Assembly (NCBI GenBank): GCA_033064195.1
Contig: JARBJD010000015.1
Location: 62,001 to 126,000, forward strand
Reading direction: 5' to 3'
Source of the DNA: Blattamonas nauphoetae
Lineage: Eukaryota; Preaxostyla; Oxymonadida
DNA length: 64,000 nt
Shown: positions 46,608 through 55,757 of the stretch, piece after piece
Layout: each line of letters begins with the position of its first letter
Position numbering within the stretch: the stretch's first letter is position 1
Program-made: the position numbers and the translations under genes
Notes under the pieces: model-generated
Database searches by the model: none
Told to the model about the DNA's origin: nothing
What the model saw: only the letters and a program-made list of their open reading frames with translations

Positions 46608-47337
46608 AAGAAAATATTTCCAGACATCAGGTCAAATCTGTCTTTCTAATGAAAGTCGTCTCCACTCGCGTTGATAAACCGGAGTGGATGGAACTTTGAG
46701 AGCCAAAATTGGATATGTGAACCGAGTTGAACCTCGTCAAATCTATGTATCACTGTTCGACAAGCTCCCCTCGGACTTCTTGAAATTTGGACGATCTGTT
46801 TTGAATCGAGTCTAGTAAAGTCAGATGGGTTTGTTCTTCGGATTTCCAAACGATGTGTTTTTTCTGACTCTCTATCAAAAATTTAGGTTTGATTTCATGA
46901 TCTGTCTCTTCTATTGTCTTCTTTTATCAAGTATAGGACACCGCTTTCTGATTCCTTGAAAATACGCTCTTTTCTTCCTCCACGACTGGATCATCATTTT
47001 TCGCAAGCTGGTTGTACAAGACCCTTGAATGCGCCCAGCACACTATGTCTTCTGTGAGTTGTTCCGGTATCGTCCTTTGTTGTCTTCTTTTTTCCAATCG
47101 AATACTCTCCTCATTCTCTCAGCACACGATCACGAAGAAAGTTGAAGAATGTGCCCAACAATGACACACAAATCTTTATATGGAATTTTGACTGAAAATT
47201 TTGAAAGATAGTCGAATGTCGACACATGAGACAGACGGAGGTTTGACACTTTTTTTATTTTCGATGAAAAATGCAATTCTACAGTTTCAGGTTTGACGTG
47301 ACGAGTTACAAATTCCTCAACAGTCCGACCGACTGTA
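46608..47337. repeat. Inverted duplication, arm 2
   Basis: Reverse-complement copy of arm 1, separated from it by ~108 bases. Its outer border (GACTGTA|GTCC) places antisense gene sequence directly after the 5' half of the gene and breaks the reading order. Confidence 0.9.
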
Positions 47338-48473
47338 GTCCACAAACACAACTCCTTTATTTCATTTCTGTGTCCACCTGTCGCACTGTTGATTGTGATC
47401 AATCCATCTTTCAGAATCATTTCTGATGACGATGCTGAAATCAGCACAAATGATGGTTGAGACGATCCAACCACAATGTCGATGTTCTGGATGTTCAGAA
47501 GAGCTGATGAAACCACAATCAGAGCTGATGTCGCTGATTCTGCTGTCGACGACGGAATGTGTAGTGAAGGTTCGTTGTTCGTTCCATTCTGTATCAGAAC
47601 CGACAGTCCACTTCCAATTGTCATCTGTGACGACAGCGAAGTGCTGGTCCGCAGCGAGAACGTCGGGAACATGATTCCGAGTGTTCGCATGATCTTCCAC
47701 GCAACATCCATCGTCGAGCAAGGACGAGAAAAGTCTCCACATGTCCAATCGTTGTGTCCTGTTTCTGTGTCCACAAAGATCTCACTCACATTCGGACGAG
47801 TGGGCGTTTGTCGAGTGATTGGTGAAGGCATCAGAACGGCTCCACTCACTTCGTCTGTTGGTTCGATGGTTTCAATGAGAATGTCCGTGGAATATGCGAG
47901 AGATCCTTCGAACCCAATCAGCGTTTCCGACGATTCTGCGCGTGCAGATGATTTCACCGCAATCGAGAATGTGTGTGATGTGTTCAGTTTCACTTTGTAT
48001 TCTGTCCCAACCACCAGATCGTTTCCTGTCAAGATCGCAATGCATCCTGTCCCAAGTGAGTTCGTGAACTCAAATTTCACTTCGGTGAACGAAGGAGGCG
48101 GTGGGGTTGTGAATGCGATTCTTTGGCTCTGATGGATCGTCTCGTCGGCCCCAACCAGAGGATGCCACATCACTTTCGTCACGACATATTCTGTCCCTCT
48201 TTCCAGCCTTTCCGATGCTGTCGATGGAGGAAGGGGTGCTTCTCCAACAAGAGTCGTCGTGTTGGAGTGAGTCAGCGAGATGTTGAAAGTGTTACTTCCG
48301 TTTCGAACTAGCATCCAATAACTCCCTGCTCCCAAACGATCTCCATCAAGAACAATTGTTGTGGTGATCCCATCTTTCAGAGACGAATTGGCTTTGCTTA
48401 TTGTGGGTGGGGTGTAATAGATCGTTGCGAAAGACGACGAGCGGAGTGAATAAGTTGGGCATGTATGTACCAT
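47338..48473 (-). pseudogene. 5' part of the receptor-like pectin-lyase gene, separated by the inverted duplication
   Basis: Minus-strand frame with repeats such as ITTTIVLDGDRLGAGSYWML and FEFTNSLGTGCIAILTGNDL. These repeated GxYWMLV/GTxYKV units are found before the beta-helix in these proteins. It also holds EIFVDTETGHNDWTCGDFSR PCSTMDVAW, the usual start of the pectin-lyase-like region (a copy-count Cys pair WTCGxxxxPC). It ends in GLITINSATGGHRNEIKEL, beyond which the frame runs into antisense sequence of arm 2. The apparent N-terminus (MVHTCPTYSL) is made from a dispersed repeat at 48454-48480, so the native start and signal peptide are lost. Confidence 0.65.
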
Positions 48474-48580
48474 GTAGGTTATCGGGAGACTGTAGGTTGT
48501 CGGGACCCTGTAGGTTGCGAAAAGGGACTGTGTAGGTTGTGAAAGGGAGCCTGTAGGTTGTTTTTGTACTCTGTAGGTTG
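48471..48580. repeat. Tandem CTGTAGGTTG repeat, six units
   Basis: Units of about 18-22 bp ending in TGTAGGTTG(T), with variable spacers such as TCGGGAGAC, TCGGGACCC and TGAAAGGGAGCC. Confidence 0.75.
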
Positions 48581-49099
48581 TGTCTCAACACTGGATTCTC
48601 GACTCATTCAACTCCATAAATCATGCCAGAGACCACAACGGGCTTCGTTCATCCATCATCGTCCAACTTTTCACTATTCTCAGAATTACACAATTTTCAG
48701 ATATAATTCCATAAATATTCCATATCTGTTTGCATTTCACCATCATAATTCAACTCCATATTCTGTTTCAATCTTTCTTTGTTGTGATCCTTGTTCATGA
48801 CCACAACAACAATGTCCAGGATTGTCGAATCAAATGGACACTATTGTCATTAATTCCATTTCATTTCACATATATTCACTATTTACCTTCGTTTCTTCTC
48901 CGTCTTCAACCAATAAACACTGCAGATCGCGAAATGTCCAAACAAAAATGTTCGAGAAAATCCACAAGTTCCTCCGAACCGTTTTTCAAATGAAATCTTG
49001 AAATGATGAAACTCTTGATGAAGTTCAATATGTTCCACTTTCCCCCCTCTAGTAGTACCTCTCTCTCACACAGTCGTACCACAACCTACAGTCTCCCGA
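48483..49099. mobile_element. Candidate TIR element with CGGGAGACTGTAGGTTGT ends
   Basis: CGGGAGACTGTAGGTTGT at the left end is found inverted at the right end (ACAACCTACAGTCTCCCG). No clear target duplication and no coding content. It splits a dispersed repeat: the GGCATGTATGTACC part lies on its left and TTTTTCGAGACTCGACTCC on its right, while these parts adjoin at 54057-54115. Confidence 0.45.
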
Positions 49100-49261
49100 G
49101 AACCAGGGGTCCATTTTTCGAGACTCGACTCCTCCATTTTTTTCGTTCAATCAATCTATTTCACTCTATCTAAGACTTTTTTTGGGGGAAAAAGTCTGAA
49201 AATGCGTATCCACCAGACATCCTAGATCGAACCCACAATCCAACTCAAAAATCACACAATC

Positions 49262-49456
49262 ATGAAAGACACTCTCTTTTTCTTTTTCATCCTCTTATCC
49301 ATGACTGTTCCTGTGTGTTGTTCTCATCAGTTGATTCCTTTCACAGATTATCACCTCAATCCGCTGTCAATCAGGACACTCTCCCTCAATCGTCCAGAAC
49401 CCGACAATATCGTCCATTTTGGCTCACGGAATGAACTGAAAGAATTGAGACAATGA
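49262..49456 (+). CDS. Small frame with signal peptide, probably truncated
   Basis: 64 codons from an ATG with a strong signal-peptide-like start (MKDTLFFFFILLSMTVPVCC) followed by SHQLIPFTDYHLNPLSIRTL. No family recognised. It resembles the leader of a secreted or surface protein whose body is missing; it could be a 5' exon, but no downstream exon was found. Confidence 0.35.
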   Translation: MKDTLFFFFILLSMTVPVCCSHQLIPFTDYHLNPLSIRTLSLNRPEPDNIVHFGSRNELKELRQ

Positions 49457-49573
49457 ACTTTCACTCATATAAGAGCGAACACATTTGAATGTCGAGGTAT
49501 GCCCGACCTGTGAATCGTCTTCTGATCATTTCGTTTATTCAATGACCGAGTCATATATTGGCTCCCAATATCT

Positions 49574-49813
49574 TCAAAATTTCATATTTTCCTTCTTCGT
49601 CATTGTTTCTATTCTCTTAATTGACTTCCATTCATCATTAAGGTCGTAATCACCCTTCCACGTCAAAAAATCATCGTTCATTTTCTCAACTGAACACTCC
49701 AAGCAGATCTCACTGATCATCTGTAGTCGCGCAAGCTCCTTCACTCCAATATCCGTGATTGAACTCCTATTGTGCCAGTAACAACTTACCAGTGTGACTC
49801 GATCTTTCGTCAC
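49574..49813 (-). pseudogene. Leucine-rich-repeat gene fragment
   Basis: RVTLVSCYWHNRSSITDIGV then KELARLQMISEICLECS matches the cysteine-containing LRR pattern (SSITDxGVxxLAxL). Only one repeat is visible and no start exists, so it is a fragment, or an exon of a gene I cannot assemble. Confidence 0.4.
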
Positions 49814-49833
49814 CCTCCCTTTGCTTTTATCAG

Positions 49834-52407
49834 AGTAACTTTATCATTGGCCGAGGTTCTCATGATCTGAACAGGATTAATCTTATTGATTTCGGTCTTG
49901 CGAAAAGAACACACACAGGAAACGGCGAAGAATACCCCAAACGCAGTCATGTCGGTTTCAGAGGAACAGTAAGAAATGCCTCGCTCCGAGCGCATCACTT
50001 TAAGGATCTCGTTCGAGTTGACGATCTTTGATCGGTGTTGTATTGCTTATATGAGTTCTTAATTGGTAAGCTTCCATGAAACGATCTGAAGTCACGCCAT
50101 ACAACAGGAAACCCACCCATCGACTTCTTCGCTTGGGAACGAGATGCTCAGAAGGAAAAGGAGCAGAATCAGGAACAAACAAACAATCTGACAAAAAAAC
50201 AACGAGATGAACAACGCACTCGAAGTAAACAGAACAAAGAACAACAGGAAATCAAGTCTGCGAAAAACCGTCCGACGAGCACAAAACATCGCGTTCTTCA
50301 CGATTCACGCAACCGGAAATCAAACCATTTGACAAAGAGCGACATGAAAAGAAGAAAGCTCAGTAGAATCAGCAAGTACCACCGCAGACCGTAGAACAGT
50401 ATCACCCGTCCAATCTCACGTTCCCCCTTCAGTTCGCATCCACAAACATTCCAATTCCTCGCCCTTGCAGTTCAGAATGGATTATCCGACACAAACAGCC
50501 CCTCAACAAATTCCTTCCCAGCTCCACAACAATTGCTCACCTCTTCTGTTCAACATGTCGAAAGGAAGCCCCACAGAGCAGCTGTCTCCCCTTCTCCAAC
50601 ACAACTTCACCGCAAACTCCGGCACACCCACCCCAACCCCCACCTTCTCCCCACTCGCCACAAACCCCTTCATGAACCTCGTCCACTCCACACGCACCAA
50701 CACCCACCACCCAGACACCGACAAATATCTTTCTTTGAACAATCTCAACGAGACGACCGAATCTCTCTCGCAGCGATCAACTTTTACGTCGTTCTCGTTG
50801 GTTTCCAGGCAATCCATCCACACCACAACCGACACTCGCTCTCTTTCCCACAAATTGTTCGATCACAACACTGACCATGAGCAGAGCAGATTCGGAAATC
50901 ACGCTTTCGTCTTTCTTAACCGACACTGGGAGTCTGCATTCGATGGGTTTGATCGCGCAGACGGAGGGGATCATGGAAGGAGGGCAGAAGCTCTCCCCAC
51001 GCAACGAGTCGCACAACACGCTGAGCAGAAGCACAACACACGTGGAGAGGAAAGAGAAAGGATTTGAATCAACAAACAGACTCCACTCGAAACACACAAT
51101 GGACAGCAACACACTCCAAACACCGGAGCCTCTCTCACCGCCTCCCCCCTCCGCAAACAAGCGCATCGAAGCCTCGTCCAACCTCGCGCACGCCTCGTTC
51201 ACCTCCCAACAGCTCACCGCCAGCCAAGAAACCGGAGAGAAGATCCACAACGGTTCGTCTGGCGACATTTCTTCGACATTCTCAGCCACACCAGCAAACT
51301 CCACGACAGACTCGCCACTCCACGGAAGCGACCATCAACGGAATACGTCAAACGAGCCGACGTCGTTCCGCACCCGTCGCGGATCGGTTCGGCCTTTATG
51401 CAGCCAACTTACTCACAGCGCGCACTCTTCCTTCTCAACCCGAACAGACAGCTCGAGCAGTCGGAGTCCCTTCCGAACGTCCCGCGCACGTCGTCTGAGG
51501 ATTCTGGCCTCTTCTCTTCGGACGATGGCATGGATGGACTGTTCAAAAGTCGTTCGGCTCCTCATTTCTCGTGTCAGCACACCAACGTCAGTTTTGATTC
51601 GATCCTGCATTTCTTTTCATCTCATCGCTGTGTCTACCACAAATCAAAGCTGCACTCACTCCTCCACACTTTTCCCCACCACACCTCCAAAACCCATCAC
51701 GGCTCCTCCGACGAGCTGTGGACGCCCGAAGTGCCCGAGAAGACCCAGCCGCCAGTCTCGCCCATCGGCTCCACGTCGAGCACACCTCCCACCGACCACA
51801 GCGCGCACGTAGGCCGGATGCGAGCGATGTAGTCGGAGCCTGTTCTGTAGGTGTTGGAGGGGGGCGGACTGGACGTCACGAAAAAGATGTTCTGTCCGTC
51901 GGCGAGGAACGTGCCGACGTATTCGATGAAGAAAGCAAAGACATCCCAGACCATCGAGGACATCCCGCCCATCCCTCAGCATGAATCACAGTACATCCAG
52001 CTGGACAACACACACTCCAAACGAGAGCGAGGCGCCCCACAACAGCCTCCACTCGACCAACCCCAGCTCGACGCAATCAGACTCTCTGCCAACCCCAACC
52101 GGCAGTCCTTCCCGCAGATGGGACGCAGCCAGATGTCGTCAAGCCACGGACACAGCCACCACAGCCAACAACAGACCGACCTTCAAGGCCTCCTCCTTCA
52201 CAGAGCGGGCAGTACGGAATGGTTGAAGGTGTCTCGCCTCATTCGGGGATGATGCCTGGGAAGTCTCTCCTCCAACAGCAGTCCCTGGCCAGAGGATCGG
52301 CAAATGCACCAAACATGATTCCTCGTCCACAAAAGCAGCAGAGCTCGACAGATCAGAAGAAAAAAAGACAGAAGACGGGATCCGATGTGGGGTCTCTCCT
52401 TCGGTAG
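49834..52407 (+). pseudogene. CK1/TTBK-like kinase relic with long disordered tail
   Basis: The 5' part (49834-50394) reads SNFIIGRGSHDLNRINLIDF GLAKR, then HVGFRGTVRNASLRAHH and KDLVRVDDL, then an in-frame TGA, then SVLYCLYEFLIGKLPW. This is the activation segment and following helices of casein-kinase-1/tau-tubulin-kinase-like enzymes (KPSNFxxG, DFGLA, GFRGT, RxDDLWS). The N-lobe and HRD loop are absent upstream and the Trp codon after DDL is TGA. After a frame change near 50385 a Ser/Thr/Pro/His-rich tail follows (QTAPQQIPSQLHNN, SGTPTPTPTFSPLA). At least three further frame changes occur before the stop at 52405-52407. The tail is too polar for database-free identification. Clearly inactive as it stands. 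Confidence 0.65.
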
Positions 52408-53476
52408 TTCATCATCAATTCCCTCGCCCCGTACTGTGGAAATGCGATGCTCTGCCTAGACAAATCACACAAGCTGCAAGTATTTCCGTATCCTTCCATC
52501 TTCACCATCACCAAGTTCTGCGACGGATTGGTCGTCATCTTCGACAGCATCCATCTTATATTGTTGTGCGAGGGACATAAGAAGCGCAAGAGTCTGAAAC
52601 GTGCGAAGCAGCCACAGAGATCGATGCGGGTGTGCTCGAGACGAACACGCACAGAGGATTGAAGGAACTGATTGCAGTGCGAAAGAACTGAAAGATGGCG
52701 CAAGTCGTGATCCGCATAATGGAGCTGCTGCAGCTGATTGCGAACACTTCAGACGCAGCTGGAGAAGCAAACACGCCGCTCTGAAGATGTGTGCCAGCTC
52801 CGTGCGAGTGTGTGCCTGTTGATGCAGAGTGTGTGGGCCAGCTTGGAGAAGAACGTGCTGAACAAGTGACGCGTTCTGGGCGGGTCGATCAAGACACTTC
52901 GGATGCTAGTTGAGCTTGTGAGGGATTCAGAGAGGATCCTTCTCGTTCCGAACAACACGCCAGACGAAGAATCAGACGTCGCTCATGCTGACTGATATAC
53001 ACTACCGAACTGTCATTGCCCGCCCCACATTCGGCTCCCCTCTTTCTTCGTCATGTCGTTTCTACTCTGCATCTCGACACGCCTTAGGATGCCGTCAAGT
53101 GTCCATGTTGATTGCTGATTCATTAATATGGATGTTATTCAGCTGAAACATGAGTCAGCAAAGACGGGTATACTCCTCTTCAACTGACAGCCAGATCAGG
53201 ACACTCAAAAGGAGGTCGGACAGCATCCTCTCACTGCACGTGTCGGTTTGAGAGCTGTCCGAGAGAGGTGGCTGCAGGGATAGTGTAGCTATGTCGGAGA
53301 GAGGCTCTGAAGGAAATGACTGTCAAACAAGCATCTTTGACAACACATTTCAGACACTTCGTCGCAAATTCGTGTGAACTGCACTATGGTATTACTCAAT
53401 CACTGTATCCTTCATTGAGCGAGCTCGGATGCGTGAAACTACAATCTGAAGACTCTCACCTTCTCAGGAAACACTG
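52408..53476. other. Spacer with possible minus-strand relic
   Basis: Minus-strand stretches around 52958-52465, in shifting frames, read LLRTFQTLALLMSLAQQYKM and DDDQSVAELGDGEDGRIRKY at the 3' end, and RTRHLFSTFFSKLAHTLC upstream. They may be a broken helical protein gene. 52960-53476 shows nothing. Confidence 0.3.
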
Positions 53477-54006
53477 GTGGTGACTAATGAAGCTCTCACG
53501 CGGGCCAAGCTCATCACAGGTTGTAAAGACGATACGACGGACAACGGGAGATTTAGTTGCGGCTACAGACGTTCTGCCTACGTCCCTCTGGAATATGGCA
53601 TCCCCAAATGTCTGACAGTTCAATGTCAGCTTTATGTTGATGAGACAAAGACAGACACAGCTGGATGCGGATCGAGGTCCACGCCATGACGATCGGTGTG
53701 AAAAGCAAAGAACTGGAGGGGCGACATCTCTGGATTCACTGTGATAGTCGTTTATCTCCCATCCTCAATGACCATTACAGGCGCAGACACAGCCACGATC
53801 CCTCGAATTGACTTCAAGTTTCAGTTGCCTGGACAGTGTAGTTTTTCATTTTACTCACTTCTAATAACCACATTTCACTTTTGCCTGTCACCAGTTCCCT
53901 CTTCGTTGACACAAAACACGTTTGTGGATCATTTGTCAACAAAATGAGTGATCAACCCATATCAAAACAAGTTGACATCCAGCGACCAGAACCAATGAAA
54001 AACTAA
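53477..54006 (+). pseudogene. Unrecognised gene, probably broken, at least one intron
   Basis: A coding-like stretch TNEALTRAKLITGCKDDTT, SCGYRRSAYVPLEYGIPKCL and VQCQLYVDETKTDTAGCG runs to about 53690. It continues in other frames as IEVHAMTIGVKSKELEGRHL and TVIVVYLPSSMTITGADTAT. A GT-AG intron (53839-53891 approx., GTGTAGTTTT to CACCAG) then joins PGHSLFVDTKHVCGSFVNKM and a polar end IQRPEPMKN (TAA at 54004-54006). The frame changes without introns suggest decay. No family recognised. Confidence 0.4.
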
Positions 54007-54056
54007 ACTTTTCCCCCAAGTTCCTGCTTGATGAATGTGGGACAATCAGGAATCTG

Positions 54057-54115
54057 TCAAAAAAAGGAGGAGTCGAGTCTCGAAAAAAAACACCCACCTA
54101 CAGGGTACATACATG
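54057..54115 (-). repeat. Dispersed repeat, short copy
   Basis: On the minus strand it reads GGCATGTATGTACCCTGTAGG followed by TTTTTCGAGACTCGACTCCT. The same two blocks flank the element at 48483-49099. Confidence 0.6.
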
Positions 54116-54121
54116 CCATAA

Positions 54122-54728
54122 TAGTGCTGTCACCAAACCGCCGGTTTTCAATAAACCGCCTAAAATCGAGATTTTTTCTGGGAAATGTAGTTTTGGTGAG
54201 AAAATAATCCTGAAAAAAATTTGGAGCTAAAGACCCAGTATTGGGCTCTGTAGCCTCATACAGTACAATCCACACCTTTTTTTTCAACTTTTCGACGTCA
54301 TATCTCCACAACCAGCCATCCGTTTTTCACCAAACAAATTGCATATTGTTCGTATCGATCTCGACAAAAGATGCTCAAAAAAGAAACCATTTTTTTTTTC
54401 TAAGAATTTTTTCTCGAGAAAATTTGGGTTTTTTTGAATCTTTCCAGATACCCATACTTTTTTTTCGATTTTTTTTCAAAATGTTCAAATCATCATAAAA
54501 AGAATCTGGAAGAAAAATCAAGACAATTGATCCACTGGTTGTTGAGATATTGCAAAACTACACTTTTTGGAAGTAGCCAAAATGACGAATTTTGGGTTTT
54601 CTCGGCGAATAATGGGTCTTTAGCTCCAAATTTTTTTCAGGATTATTTTCTCACCAAAACAACATTTCTCAGAAAAAATCTCGATTTTAGGCGGTTTATT
54701 GAATTTCGGCGCTTTGGTGCCAGCACTA
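54122..54728. mobile_element. MITE 1, 607 bp, 3-bp target duplication TAA
   Basis: Inverted ends of about 120 bp (TAGTGCTG ... CAGCACTA; AGGATTATTTTCTCACCAAA shared) flanked by TAA at 54119-54121 and 54729-54731. No gene inside. Long arms make it a foldback-type MITE. Removal leaves the host gene reading ATYGMYV. Confidence 0.85.
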
Positions 54729-55359
54729 TAAGTTGCGTATGGAAGAACCCCATTCGGTCCCGAAGACACTTCAACTGAAGCTGTTTTCAATTTCTGCCAT
54801 TCGCCACCAAATTCAACATGAACCAGTCGAGGAACATTCGACCCTTTCAACAAAAGCGACATCACTCCCTTCACTGCTGGATTTGATGTTGCTGTCACTG
54901 TCGCTGTCTCCCCACTGAACGACACGTCCACTGTCACCATCGGCTCGAACGGGTAAGGATAAACGTATACGCTATCATCATCTGCATTCGTATACCAGAG
55001 ATAAACAGATGGCTCATCTGAAGAAGTGTCGCAGAACCTGACGGAGGTAGAATTAAATGAAAAGTACGCCCCGTAGTAGTAAATGTCGCTTGATTTTGGT
55101 GAATTTGTCGAAGAGCAGTTTCGGAATTGGAGGTAGGAGAAAGAAATCGAGATGGTGTCAGAAATTCTCAGTGCACCAGCGATTTCAGTCGAAGAGCATG
55201 AAACAAATGCTGAATTGGAGAGAGTGATGGGTTGGGATGTTCCAAGAAATATTCCCCCAGCACGAGACGCGTGGCTGGACTCGACAAAACAATCAGATAT
55301 CGAAATCGACGAATTCGAGAAAAGCACTATACTTCCGCCGTCAGTATCCCCTCCAGTGA

Positions 55360-55707
55360 CAGTGCTCTGAAAAACCCGTTTCTGCCGAAAAACCCGAAAT
55401 AATTCGAAATATACTCTATTATCATTTCATTTTATGCAACCTTTTGAAATTTGACTTTATGGACATAAACACCATGATCTAGCCTGGTTTTAACAATCAA
55501 GAAGCGGCGGAGAGTTAGTATTGTTCCCCATTCTTCATCAACTGCGTCATTGTTTAGAGTGATTTATGGTAATTCTCTCTCTCAAGAAACAATTGAAAAC
55601 ATGTTTTTAAGAGGTTAGAAAACAAATTTTTAGCACTATAGTTGAAAAGCAGAATGTAATCGAATAAAAACGGGTTTTGAGTGCTAATCGGGTTTTTCGG
55701 AGCACTG
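55360..55707. mobile_element. MITE 2, 348 bp, 3-bp target duplication TGA
   Basis: Ends CAGTGCTCTGAAAAACCCG and CGGGTTTTTCGGAGCACTG are inverted matches. TGA repeats at 55357-55359 and 55708-55710. Without it the host gene reads ECELTGGDTDGG in frame, which proves the exact insertion. Confidence 0.9.
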
Positions 55708-55757
55708 TGAGTTCACATTCAGTGAAGGAAGACAACGAGATTGAGGTTGAGTATATA

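Noticed and set aside
46253-46849. Two identical 67-codon frames on opposite strands as a new gene pair
   Set aside because: They are the same stretch seen in both arms of the inverted duplication; no homology or start context supports a gene.
45765-47337. Inverted duplication as a long-TIR transposon
   Set aside because: The gene's reading frame runs across one outer border and no target-site duplication is present, so duplication fits better.
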